Below, one piece after another: positions 1-7,226 of a stretch of 17,229 nucleotides of DNA (position 1 is the first letter of the stretch; each line of letters opens with the position of its first letter). The stretch covers positions 1 to 17,229 of the forward strand of contig CAAENO010000226.1 in NCBI GenBank assembly GCA_900757385.1, in the 5' to 3' direction. This DNA comes from an uncultured Collinsella sp. (GTDB lineage: Bacteria > Actinomycetota > Coriobacteriia > Coriobacteriales > Coriobacteriaceae). A model generated the notes under the pieces. It was not told where the DNA came from. It saw only the letters and a program-made list of their open reading frames with translations, and did no database searches. The position numbers were made by a program, and so were the translations under genes.

Positions 1-77
1 CCCAGTATTGGGCGCCCAAGGTTGGGCTGGGTCCTACGAGGCCTGCAGCCGACCGGTCGCATGGAAAAAGGAGAAAC
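1..77 (+). promoter_or_regulatory. guaB 5' leader with small inverted repeats
   Basis: The 77 bases before guaB hold no gene. CCCAG (1-5) can pair with CTGGG (27-31), and inside it GCCCA (14-18) with TGGGC (23-27), although the two stems share one base and compete. A 10-bp palindrome CGACCGGTCG lies at 50-59, just before the ribosome-binding site AAAGGAG (67-73 region). No T-run follows any of them, so they do not look like terminators. I could not match the leader to a known riboswitch, and its upstream part is outside the window. Confidence 0.3.
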
Positions 78-1589
78 ATGGCTACGTTCTTTCCCGGTGA
101 GTCCCACACGTTTTCGGAGTATCTGCTGGTCCCTGGTTACTCGTCCTCGCAGTGCATCCCCAACAACGTCTCTCTTAAGACGCCGCTGACCCGCTTTAAG
201 CGCGGTGAGAAGCCGGCAATCACCCTGAACATCCCCATGGTTTCCGCCATCATGCAGTCCGTCTCGGGCGTCGACATGGGTGTCGCGCTCGCTACCGAGG
301 GTGGCCTGTCCTTCATTTACGGTTCCCAGACCCCCGAGTCCGAGGCCGCTATGGTCAAGGCCGTCAAGGATCACAAGGCCGGCTTCGTTCAGTCCGATTC
401 CACGCTGACCCCCGACATGACCATGGAGCAGGTCATTGAGCTCAAGGAGAAGACCGGTCACTCCACCATGCCGGTCACCGATGACGGCACCCCCAAGGGT
501 AAGCTCCTGGGCATCGTCACCAGCCGTGACTATCGCCCCAGCCGCGATGACCACCAGAAGAAGGTCTCCGAGTTCATGACCCCGCGTGAGCAGCTCATCG
601 TTGGCGACAAGAACATCAGCCTCAAGGTTGCCAACGACGTCATCTGGGACAACAAGCTCAACGCGCTGCCGATCGTCGACGACATCGATCACCTCATGGG
701 CATCGTCTTCCGCAAGGACTACGACAGCCATAAGACCAACCCCAACGAGCTGCTCGATAACGACAAGCGCTACATGGTCGGCGCCGGTATCAACACCCGC
801 GACTATGCCGAGCGCGTGCCGATGCTCATCGAGGCTGGCGCCGATGTCCTGTGCATCGACTCTTCCGAGGGCTTCAGCGAGTGGCAGAAGCGCACCATCG
901 AGTGGATTCGTGCCAACTACGGCGAGGACGTCAAGGTCGGTGCCGGCAACGTCGTCGACGCCGAGGGCTTCCGCTTCCTGGCCGACTGCGGTGCCGACTT
1001 CATCAAGGTCGGTATCGGCGGCGGTTCCATCTGCATCACCCGCGAGACCAAGGGTATCGGCCGTGGCCAGGCCACCGCGCTGATCGACGTCTGCCGCGCC
1101 CGTGACGAGTACTACGAGGAGACCGGCGTCTACGTGCCCGTGTGCTCCGACGGCGGTATCGTCTACGACTACCACATGACGCTCGCCCTTGCCATGGGTG
1201 CCGACTTTATGATGCTGGGCCGCTACTTCGCCCGCTTTGACGAGAGCCCGACCGAGCGCGTCAACGTCAACGGCCAGTACATGAAGGAGTACTGGGGCGA
1301 GGGTTCCGCGCGTGCCCGCAACTGGCAGCGCTACGACCTGGGCGGCGCCGCGAAGCTCAGCTTCGTCGAGGGCGTCGACTCCTACGTTCCCTACGCCGGC
1401 TCCCTCAAGGACGGCGTGGGCGGCACGCTCTATAAGGTCAAGTCCACGATGTGCAACTGCGGCGCCCTCTCGATCCCCGAGCTCCAGGAAAAGGCACGCC
1501 TGACCCTGGTGAGCTCGACCTCGATCGTCGAAGGCGGCGCCCACGATGTTGTCGTGAAAGACTCCCAGCAGAGCGTTTCCTATCGATAA
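78..1589 (+). CDS. guaB: Inosine-5'-monophosphate dehydrogenase, Tritrichomonas foetus-like type
   Basis: IMP dehydrogenase oxidises IMP to XMP with NAD+, the committed step of guanine nucleotide synthesis in the cytosol. The 503-residue product has the (beta/alpha)8 catalytic barrel interrupted at about residues 102-220 by a tandem CBS (Bateman) module. The active-site loop GGGSICITRE carries the catalytic Cys319. Asp261 lies in the NAD site, the mobile flap has the Arg418-Tyr419 pair, and the C-terminal potassium-site motif Glu485-Gly486-Gly487 is present. Length and all these positions equal the published numbering of the T. foetus enzyme. The loop differs from the usual bacterial GPGSICTTR form. 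GMP reductase is excluded by the CBS module and the flap dyad. The ATG at 78 follows a good Shine-Dalgarno (AAAGGAG). No guaA is nearby, and the gene appears to be a single transcription unit ended by the hairpin at 1641. Confidence 0.95.
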   Translation: MATFFPGESHTFSEYLLVPGYSSSQCIPNNVSLKTPLTRFKRGEKPAITLNIPMVSAIMQSVSGVDMGVALATEGGLSFIYGSQTPESEAAMVKAVKDHKAGFVQSDSTLTPDMTMEQVIELKEKTGHSTMPVTDDGTPKGKLLGIVTSRDYRPSRDDHQKKVSEFMTPREQLIVGDKNISLKVANDVIWDNKLNALPIVDDIDHLMGIVFRKDYDSHKTNPNELLDNDKRYMVGAGINTRDYAERVPMLIEAGADVLCIDSSEGFSEWQKRTIEWIRANYGEDVKVGAGNVVDAEGFRFLADCGADFIKVGIGGGSICITRETKGIGRGQATALIDVCRARDEYYEETGVYVPVCSDGGIVYDYHMTLALAMGADFMMLGRYFARFDESPTERVNVNGQYMKEYWGEGSARARNWQRYDLGGAAKLSFVEGVDSYVPYAGSLKDGVGGTLYKVKSTMCNCGALSIPELQEKARLTLVSSTSIVEGGAHDVVVKDSQQSVSYR

Positions 1590-1640
1590 GGTAAGAGCTG
1601 CATATCAAAGGTTGAGTATCAACCACGTTATTTAGATAAA

Positions 1641-1682
1641 GCGAGATGCCTGCAAGTCGCAGACATCTCGCTTGTTGTATTT
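1641..1682 (+). terminator. Intrinsic terminator after guaB
   Basis: GCGAGATG (1641-1648) pairs with CATCTCGC (1664-1671), and CTGC (1650-1653) with GCAG (1659-1662), around the loop AAGTC with one C/A mismatch. The T-rich tail TTGTTGTATTT follows. A smaller perfect hairpin, GGTTGA-GTA-TCAACC (1610-1624), lies just upstream and has no T-run of its own. Confidence 0.85.
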
Positions 1683-1690
1683 GCTATCAT
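1682..1690 (+). promoter_or_regulatory. Possible extended -10 promoter for leuS
   Basis: TGCTATCAT has the TGn extension followed by a -10-like TATCAT (1685-1690). No convincing -35 box lies 16-18 bp upstream, because that space is the guaB terminator stem. If used, transcription would begin near 1697, and the whole long inverted repeat would form the leuS leader RNA. This is a weak call based on position and the extended -10 alone. Confidence 0.25.
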
Positions 1691-1698
1691 CAACCAAG

Positions 1699-1839
1699 TT
1701 AACCTTAGGGTCGGGCGGCTTAGCTTTGTTCGCTACAAGTTCCGCACGCAAAGAAGAGCACTTAATGTGCTCTTCGTCTTGCGCAGGACTGTCCGCAGTA
1801 GCGAATAAAGCTAAGCCGCCCGACCCCAGCTAAGATTAA
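1699..1839. repeat. Long nested inverted repeat (giant hairpin) in the leuS leader
   Basis: The arms at 1708-1736 and 1798-1826 are 29 bp long and complementary throughout apart from one G-T pair at 1728 (a wobble in RNA). Beyond a 4-nt bulge (CAGC, 1827-1830) the pairing resumes: TTAACCTTA (1699-1707) with TAAGATTAA (1831-1839), one mismatch. Inside are CGCAA/TTGCG (1747-1751 with 1779-1783) and a perfect 9-bp stem GAAGAGCAC/GTGCTCTTC (1753-1761 with 1767-1775) closed by the loop TTAAT. The outermost right arm reaches the leuS Shine-Dalgarno (1838-1844). It could be a cis-regulatory leader, a MITE/REP-like palindromic element, or both. I see no clear target-site duplication and no T-box signature. 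Confidence 0.85.
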
Positions 1840-1849
1840 AGGAGTTGAT

Positions 1850-4426
1850 ATGTGCGATTGCACAGATCATAAGGACGAGATTCCTGCTTACGACGCGCAG
1901 GCCATTGAGTCCCGGTGGATGAAGGCGTGGGACGACGAGAACCTCTTTGCCGTCGACACCGACGCCACCAAGCCCAAGAAGTACGTGCTCGAGATGTTCC
2001 CGTATCCGTCGGGCGACCTGCACATGGGCCACGCGCGCAACTACACCATCGGCGATGCCATGGCCCGTCAGGCCCGTATGCGCGGCTTTGACGTGCTGCA
2101 CCCCATCGGCTTTGACGCCTTTGGCCTGCCCGCCGAGAACGCCGCCATCAAGCACAACACGCAGGCTGCCGCCTGGACGTATAAGAACATGGACCAGGCG
2201 CTCGCCACGATGAGGCGCATGGGCTTCTCCTACGATCTGGATCGTACCGTTAAGACCTGCAGCCCCGACTACTATCGATGGGGTCAGTGGATCTTTGAGA
2301 AGATGTGGGAAAAGGGCCTGGTCTACCGCAAGAAGAACCCGGTCAACTGGTGCCCCACCTGCAAGACCGTTCTGGCCAACGAGCAGGTGACCGAGGGTAA
2401 GTGCTGGCGTTGCGGCACCGAGCCCGAGAAGCGTGACCTCGAGCAGTGGTACTACAAGATTACCGACTACTCCCAGGAGCTGCTCGATGACCTGGAGAAG
2501 CTCCCCGGCTGGCCCGAGCGCGTCAAGCAGATGCAGGCCAACTGGATCGGTCGCTCCGAGGGCGCCGAGGTCGACTTTACCCTGTGCGACCAGGATGGCG
2601 AGCCCATCGAGGGCGATGAGGGCAAGATCACCGTCTTCACCACGCGTGCCGACACCCTCTTTGGCGTGTCCTTCTTTGTTCTGGCCCCCGAGTACGCTCG
2701 TCTGCACGAGCTCGTCGAGGGCACGGAGTACGAGGAGGCCGTGACCAAGATCGTCGAGGACTCCAAGCATATCTCTGCCGTCGAGCGTGCCCAGGGCACT
2801 CTCGAGAAGCACGGTGCCTTTACCGGTCGTTACGTGGTAAACCCCGTCAACGGCGAGAAGGTCCCCGTGTGGGTTGCCGATTATGTCGTTGCCGACTACG
2901 GCACCGGCGCCGTCATGGCCGTTCCCTGCGGCGACCAGCGCGACTTTGAGTTTGCCCGCAAGTACGACCTGCCGATCGTGCCGATCATCCTGGACGATGA
3001 CGATCGCGCTGCCGTCGAGGCCAGCGGCGAGACCATCGACACCTTCCATGCCGAGACCGTCGACTGGGATTGCGCCCATGCCGCCGAGGGCACGCTGGTG
3101 CAGTCGGGCAAGTACACCGGCATGCGTGGCGGTAAGCACTCCGAAGGCGAGGCTGCTATCGTTGCCGACCTCGAGGCCAGGGGCTGCGGCCGTCGCAAGG
3201 TCGAGTTCCGCCTGCGCGACTGGCTCATCAGCCGTCAGCGTTATTGGGGCAACCCCATCCCGGCCATCCACTGCGAGCACTGCGGCATCGTGCCCGTTCC
3301 CGAGGATCAGCTGCCGGTGACGCTGCCCGAGAACCTGGACCTGGGCGCCGGCGAGACCCTCGCCGAGTGCAAGGACTTCTACGAGACCACCTGCCCGGTC
3401 TGCGGTCGCCCGGCCAAGCGCGAGACCGATACCATGGACACCTTCACCTGCTCCAGCTGGTATTACCTGCGCTATACCGACCCGCACAACACCGAGCTGC
3501 CCTTCTCCAAGGAAGCTGCCGACCGTTGGATGCCCGTCGATAACTACATCGGCGGCATCGAGCACGCCATTTTGCACCTGCTCTACAGCCGCTTCTTTAC
3601 CAAGGCGCTGCGCGACCTGGGCCTGCTGAGCGTGGACGAGCCCTTCACCAACCTGCTGTGCCAGGGCATGGTCAAGGACGAGAACGGCGACACCATGTCC
3701 AAGTCCAAGGGCAATGTGGTGCCCCCGAGCTCGGTTATCGAGCCCTACGGCGCCGATACCATGCGTCTGGCGATCCTGTTTATCGCCCCGCCCGAGAAGG
3801 ACTTCGACTGGGACCCCAAGGCCGTCGAGGGCGCCAACCGCTTTATCAAGCGCGCCTGGCGTATCGTGTGGCAGCTCGTCCAGTCCGGTGATGCCAACGT
3901 GGCCTTCGACAAGTCCGCGCTCGACGAGGCCGCGCTCAAGCTCTATCGCGAGCGTCACCGCACCATCGCCAAGTGCACCGAGGACTTTGACCGCGGCCAG
4001 TTCAACACCGCGATTTCGGCCGTCATGGAGCTCGTCAACGCAGCGAGTGCCTACCTCAACGCCACCGAGGGCGCTGACCGCGACAAGGCCCTGTGCTACG
4101 GCGTGGCCAAGGACATCGTGAGCGTCCTGGCGCCCATCTGCCCGTTCTGGGCCGACGAGCTGTGGCACGAGGCTCTCGGCTGCGAGGGTAACGCCTACAC
4201 TGCCGCCTGGCCCGAGTTTGACGTGGCCGAGTCCGTTGAGGACACGGTGCAGATCGTCGTCCAGGTGCTCGGCAAGGTCCGCGGCCGCATCGACGTGGCC
4301 CGCGATGCCTCCAATGAGGAAATGCAGGCTGCCGCCGAGGCCGCCGTTGCCAAGTGGCTCGAGGGCAAGACGGTCGTCAAGGCCATCTGCGTGCCCGGCA
4401 AGCTGGTCAACCTGGTGGTCAAGTAA
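1850..4426 (+). CDS. leuS: Leucyl-tRNA synthetase
   Basis: This class I aminoacyl-tRNA synthetase charges tRNA-Leu with leucine in the cytosol. The 858-residue length is typical of bacterial LeuRS. The HIGH motif is HMGH at 58-61 within PYPSGDLHMGH. The CP1 editing domain, which hydrolyses mischarged tRNA, is seen in TTRADTLFG (264-272) and in GTGAVMAVPCGDQRD (351-365), which includes the conserved Asp. The KMSKS loop is TMSKSKGN (615-622), with Thr in the first position. Cysteine pairs suggest zinc knuckles: C168/C171 with C185/C188, and C475/C478 with C515/C518. The C-terminal tRNA-binding domain (about 797-858) is present. The ATG at 1850 is 5 nt after AAAGGAG. The gene appears monocistronic, between the long inverted repeat upstream and the hairpin at 4453. 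Expression could depend on the folded leader, but I found no T-box sequence. Confidence 0.98.
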   Translation: MCDCTDHKDEIPAYDAQAIESRWMKAWDDENLFAVDTDATKPKKYVLEMFPYPSGDLHMGHARNYTIGDAMARQARMRGFDVLHPIGFDAFGLPAENAAIKHNTQAAAWTYKNMDQALATMRRMGFSYDLDRTVKTCSPDYYRWGQWIFEKMWEKGLVYRKKNPVNWCPTCKTVLANEQVTEGKCWRCGTEPEKRDLEQWYYKITDYSQELLDDLEKLPGWPERVKQMQANWIGRSEGAEVDFTLCDQDGEPIEGDEGKITVFTTRADTLFGVSFFVLAPEYARLHELVEGTEYEEAVTKIVEDSKHISAVERAQGTLEKHGAFTGRYVVNPVNGEKVPVWVADYVVADYGTGAVMAVPCGDQRDFEFARKYDLPIVPIILDDDDRAAVEASGETIDTFHAETVDWDCAHAAEGTLVQSGKYTGMRGGKHSEGEAAIVADLEARGCGRRKVEFRLRDWLISRQRYWGNPIPAIHCEHCGIVPVPEDQLPVTLPENLDLGAGETLAECKDFYETTCPVCGRPAKRETDTMDTFTCSSWYYLRYTDPHNTELPFSKEAADRWMPVDNYIGGIEHAILHLLYSRFFTKALRDLGLLSVDEPFTNLLCQGMVKDENGDTMSKSKGNVVPPSSVIEPYGADTMRLAILFIAPPEKDFDWDPKAVEGANRFIKRAWRIVWQLVQSGDANVAFDKSALDEAALKLYRERHRTIAKCTEDFDRGQFNTAISAVMELVNAASAYLNATEGADRDKALCYGVAKDIVSVLAPICPFWADELWHEALGCEGNAYTAAWPEFDVAESVEDTVQIVVQVLGKVRGRIDVARDASNEEMQAAAEAAVAKWLEGKTVVKAICVPGKLVNLVVK

Positions 4427-4452
4427 ACCTCGCGCACATAGTTGACGTGTTA

Positions 4453-4496
4453 AAGACGAGGGGCGATCCGATTGGGTCGTCCCTCGTCTTGCGTTA
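4453..4496. terminator. Convergent hairpin terminator between leuS and the lipoprotein gene
   Basis: AAGACGAGGG (4453-4462) pairs with CCCTCGTCTT (4481-4490). The stem continues inward through CGA/TCG and CC/GG pairs. On the plus strand the tail is GCGTTAT. On the minus strand the stem runs into TTT-AAC. Both tails are short, so it probably serves the two convergent genes with moderate efficiency. Confidence 0.7.
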
Positions 4497-4530
4497 TATG
4501 CCATGCTTGGCTTGTGCCTAGCGCCACCCG

Positions 4531-5103
4531 CTACGGAATGTGCACCAGGTCCCTAAAGTAGACGTTGCCGCTTTGCTCCTCAAACATCCAGATGTTGAGG
4601 TAGATGTCGTTGAGGTCGTTGTTCACGTCAAAGTCCGGATCGTCGAAGGTGCCTACAAAGGTGAGCATCGCGGTCGCTTCTTCGCCTGCGGCGACGGGCT
4701 GGCGCATGCGCGCGTCGCGGACGACACCGTTGACGTAGGCATAAGCATCGACATCGCCAAACATCATGTCGACATCGGTGTTGTTTGTCACCGCAAAGAC
4801 CAACACGGCGTCGCCGTAGCCATCCGTGTCCTTGCCCACGCAGGCAACATGGACATTTTCGTCTGCCTCAAGGTCGATGGGGAACTGTTCTTGAGGGTCG
4901 TGACCTAAGCCCTGGGGGTCGACTACATCTTCGTCTATTTTGTTGAAACGCTCCGAAGGCGTCGTTTTCTCGATGGCCTTGGTGCTGCCGAGATCCGGCT
5001 CGCATGGTCCGGTTTTACCATCGACGTTGCTGCAGCCCGCCAGAGCGAACGAGCAGGCAGCGACGACGAGCGCGGTCGCGCAGAGGGTGCCTAGGCGTTC
5101 CAT
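4531..5103 (-). CDS. Putative lipoprotein of unknown function
   Basis: The 190-residue product starts with a short charged n-region (M-E-R), a hydrophobic stretch (about residues 7-22) and the lipobox LAGC with Cys24, so it should be lipid-anchored on the outer face of the membrane. Residues 25-75 are polar and look flexible. Residues 80-190 alternate hydrophobic and polar residues (for example AVLVFAVTNNTD, 98-109, and EEATAMLTFVGTF, 141-153). This resembles the beta-sandwich folds of small Firmicutes/Actinobacteria lipoproteins that carry DUF4352- or DUF5067-like domains; that family link is a guess. The start is supported by AAGGAGG 4 nt upstream. The gene lies alone on the minus strand, convergent with leuS and divergent from rimP, with no partner to suggest a role. 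I do not recognise a function. Confidence 0.85.
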   Translation of the reverse strand: MERLGTLCATALVVAACSFALAGCSNVDGKTGPCEPDLGSTKAIEKTTPSERFNKIDEDVVDPQGLGHDPQEQFPIDLEADENVHVACVGKDTDGYGDAVLVFAVTNNTDVDMMFGDVDAYAYVNGVVRDARMRQPVAAGEEATAMLTFVGTFDDPDFDVNNDLNDIYLNIWMFEEQSGNVYFRDLVHIP

Positions 5104-5366
5104 GGATCCTCCTTGCCGTAGAGATACTGGAAGGTTGTGCGGTCAATGCGTGCGGCAGGCTTTCTCGCTACAGAATGCCTCTCAGCTATAGTCTGACCGA
5201 TGTGTGCCCAGGGATGGAATGCCCATAGGGCCCGATTCGGTCGGCGCGCTGGGACGCATGGCCCGTTTTGGGGGTTTTGGGTGGGCGCCGCGCAGGTGTC
5301 TTCGCCTAATTGTCCTATTCTTGTGGAGATGCTGTGGGCGCGCTGACCTGCGAGTTTCCGTTGTGC
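5104..5366. other. Divergent intergenic region, mostly unexplained
   Basis: This is the first 263 bases of the 370-base gap between the lipoprotein gene and rimP. It must hold the minus-strand lipoprotein promoter. A minus-strand TTGACC near 5146 is too close (14 nt) to the only nearby -10-like TATCTC to be convincing. A TATAGT at 5187-5192 on the plus strand has no matching -35. The stretch 5220-5300 is G-rich. I see no RNA gene or further gene. The rimP reading frame stays open upstream to 5204, but codon content and lack of a ribosome-binding site argue against coding. Confidence 0.4.
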
Positions 5367-5395
5367 TTGCACGTTTTCGCAGGTATTGGTATAGT
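5367..5395 (+). promoter_or_regulatory. Promoter of the rimP-nusA-infB gene series
   Basis: A near-consensus primary-sigma promoter: -35 TTGCAC (5367-5372), 17-bp spacer, -10 TATAGT (5390-5395), and the TGG extended -10 immediately before it. Transcription should start near 5402, leaving a leader of about 70 nt before rimP. The leader contains the hairpin at 5421-5453. Confidence 0.8.
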
Positions 5396-5420
5396 TTGCT
5401 TGTAAATGGAGTTGTAATTG

Positions 5421-5453
5421 AAAGAAGTGGGGTTTCGGCCCCGCTTCTTTTTT
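5421..5453 (+). terminator. Intrinsic terminator (likely attenuator) in the rimP-nusA leader
   Basis: AAAGAAGTGGGG (5421-5432) pairs with CCCCGCTTCTTT (5439-5450) around TTTCGG, with one T-G pair, and runs into six T residues (5448-5453). No plus-strand gene lies upstream that would need terminating. It sits between the strong promoter at 5367-5395 and the rimP ribosome-binding site at 5462-5467. It should therefore attenuate the rimP-nusA-infB transcript. I found no competing antiterminator pairing in the short RNA ahead of it. Confidence 0.85.
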
Positions 5454-5473
5454 GTATGGATGGAGGTGCCGCA

Positions 5474-5968
5474 ATGGTCAAGACCAAGACCGAGCAGGCG
5501 ATCATCGACGCGCTCGAGGCCGTCGCTCCCCAGCACGATGTCGACATTGTCGACGTTGAGCTCGTGGGCGCCACCAAGGCCCCCTGCGTGCGCGTACGTA
5601 TCGAGGGTGCCGAGGGTCAGAGCCTGTCGCTCAACGACGTCACGGCCAATACCAAGTGGGTCGGCGACGTGATTGAGGAGCTCGACCCCATCTCTTCGAG
5701 TTATACGCTCGAGGTATCGAGCCCGGGCATGGCGCGCCCGCTGCGCCGTCCGCGCGACTTTGCCCGCTTTGTGGGCGAGGACTGTGAGCTCACCTCCACC
5801 GCCACCGAGGGCCGTCGCAAGTACACCGGCAAGATTGCCGCCGCGACCGAGACCGACGTGACCCTCGAGCTCGAGGACGGTGAGTCCGTCTCCCTCGATT
5901 TCTCCGATGTTAAAAAGTGCAAGTTGAAGCCCACCTACGACTTCAAGCCCGCGAAGGAAGGAAACTAA
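5474..5968 (+). CDS. rimP: Ribosome maturation factor RimP
   Basis: RimP assists 30S subunit assembly. The 164-residue product has the family's two-domain layout: an N-terminal alpha/beta domain (about 1-85) ending in the hallmark YTLEVSSPGMARPL (77-90), and a C-terminal SH3-like beta domain (about 91-155). The start was placed at the ATG at 5474 because GGAGGT lies 6 nt upstream and the family's normal N-terminus (TEQAIIDALEAV) begins there. The frame is open further upstream, but that part overlaps the terminator and promoter, so it is unlikely to be translated. An ATG at 5456 would add only six residues and lacks a good ribosome-binding site. It is the first gene of a long series, with a single base before nusA, as in the conserved rimP-nusA arrangement of many bacteria. 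Confidence 0.95.
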   Translation: MVKTKTEQAIIDALEAVAPQHDVDIVDVELVGATKAPCVRVRIEGAEGQSLSLNDVTANTKWVGDVIEELDPISSSYTLEVSSPGMARPLRRPRDFARFVGEDCELTSTATEGRRKYTGKIAAATETDVTLELEDGESVSLDFSDVKKCKLKPTYDFKPAKEGN

Positions 5969-5969
5969 C

Positions 5970-7217
5970 ATGGCAGCATCCGACATGATGTCCGCCCTGA
6001 TGGAGCTTTGCCAGGAGAAGCACATCGACCAGCTCTACCTGATCGACCGCCTGGAGCAGTCGCTCGCCAAGAGCTACGCCGAGATCCTGCATCTTGAGTG
6101 GGGCGCCAAGGTGACCATCGACCGTACCACCGGCAAGATCTATGTCTACCGCCTGGAGCCGATCGACGATTCCATGGACGAGGAGGGCAACTTCACCGAG
6201 TTCGAGGAGATCGACGTCACCCCCAAGAACACGAGCCGCATCGCCGCCCAGCACGCCAAGGCCGAGATCAACGCCATCGTGCGCAACTCCGCCCGCGAGC
6301 AGATCTACGAGGAGTTCTCCGGCCGCATCGGCGACCTCATCAGCGGTACCGTGCTGCAGTCCACGCCCGACTTTACGATCGTCAAGATCCGCGAGGGCGT
6401 CGAGGCCGAGCTTCCGCACTTTGACCAGCGTCGTTATGAGAACGAGCGCAACGAGCGTCCGATGGGCGAGCGCTACCTGCACAACCAGCACATCAAGGCC
6501 GTGATCATCGACGTTCGCGACCCCAACTCCAACCTGCAGCCGGTTCGCGGCGAGCACAGCCGTCCGCCGATCGTCATCTCCCGTACCCACCCCGAGCTTA
6601 TGCGTCGCCTGTTTGAGCAGGAGGTGCCCGAGATCTATGAGGGCACCGTCCAAATCAAGTCGATCGCCCGTGAGCCCGGTCAGCGCTCCAAGGTCGCCGT
6701 CCATTCGCTCGACGACCGCCTGGATCCCGTGGGCGCCTGCGTCGGCCCCAAGGGCAGCCGTGTTCGCGCCGTCGTGGGCGAGCTGCGCGGTGAGCGCGTC
6801 GATGTCATCCTGTGGGATGCCGATCCGGCCGTCTACGTCGCCAACGCCCTGTCGCCCGCCAAGGTCACCCGCGTCCTCATCGACGAGGAGAAGGCCTACG
6901 CCGGCGTCATCGTTCCCGACGACCAGCTTTCGCTCGCCATCGGCAAGGAGGGCCAGAACGCCCGCCTCGCCGCGCGCCTGACCGGCTGGCACATCGACAT
7001 CAAGTCCGAGACCCTTGCCGCCGACATCCTCAAGAACGTCCCTGTTCACGAGGAGCCCACCGCCGACCTGATCGGTGACGAGGAGGACAACGACGTCCGT
7101 CGCTGCGAGTACGTGTCCGAGGATGGCGTCCAGTGCCGTAACCAGGCCCGTCCCGGCTCCCGTTTCTGCGGTGTCCACGACACCGACGCCTTCGATGATG
7201 CGGAGGACCTGATCTAG
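5970..7217 (+). CDS. nusA: Transcription termination/antitermination factor NusA with Cys-rich C-terminal tail
   Basis: NusA binds RNA polymerase and modulates pausing, intrinsic termination and antitermination. The 415-residue product shows the N-terminal polymerase-binding domain (about 1-115), an S1 domain (about 118-185), KH1 with VGACVGPKGSRV (254-265) and KH2 with AIGKEGQNARLA (323-334). It lacks the acidic-repeat domains of the E. coli protein. Instead, an acidic linker leads to a tail with C379, C389, C400 and H403 (C-X9-C-X10-C-X2-H). The context is Gly-x-x-Cys and Phe-Cys-Gly-Val-His, which looks like a small zinc-binding module. It starts 1 nt after rimP behind AAGGAAGGAA. No ylxR gene separates it from infB. 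Regulation is probably through the leader terminator at 5421. The core assignment is secure; zinc binding by the tail is inferred. Confidence 0.97.
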   Translation: MAASDMMSALMELCQEKHIDQLYLIDRLEQSLAKSYAEILHLEWGAKVTIDRTTGKIYVYRLEPIDDSMDEEGNFTEFEEIDVTPKNTSRIAAQHAKAEINAIVRNSAREQIYEEFSGRIGDLISGTVLQSTPDFTIVKIREGVEAELPHFDQRRYENERNERPMGERYLHNQHIKAVIIDVRDPNSNLQPVRGEHSRPPIVISRTHPELMRRLFEQEVPEIYEGTVQIKSIAREPGQRSKVAVHSLDDRLDPVGACVGPKGSRVRAVVGELRGERVDVILWDADPAVYVANALSPAKVTRVLIDEEKAYAGVIVPDDQLSLAIGKEGQNARLAARLTGWHIDIKSETLAADILKNVPVHEEPTADLIGDEEDNDVRRCEYVSEDGVQCRNQARPGSRFCGVHDTDAFDDAEDLI

Positions 7218-7226
7218 CGCGCGGTC

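Noticed and set aside
1697..1849. T-box riboswitch before leuS
   Set aside because: No TGGNACCGCG-like antiterminator sequence, specifier loop or competing terminator is visible. The region is one long inverted repeat.
1811..4504. 897-codon open frame on the minus strand across leuS
   Set aside because: It mirrors leuS, whose motifs are unmistakable. High third-position G/C leaves the complementary frame free of stops, and its product is low-complexity and family-less.
5187..5192. TATAGT as a second promoter upstream of rimP
   Set aside because: No -35-like box lies 16-18 bp upstream and there is no TGn extension.
5204..5473. Upstream extension of the rimP frame by 90 codons
   Set aside because: It would run through the promoter and terminator, has no ribosome-binding site, and RimP normally begins at the ATG at 5474.
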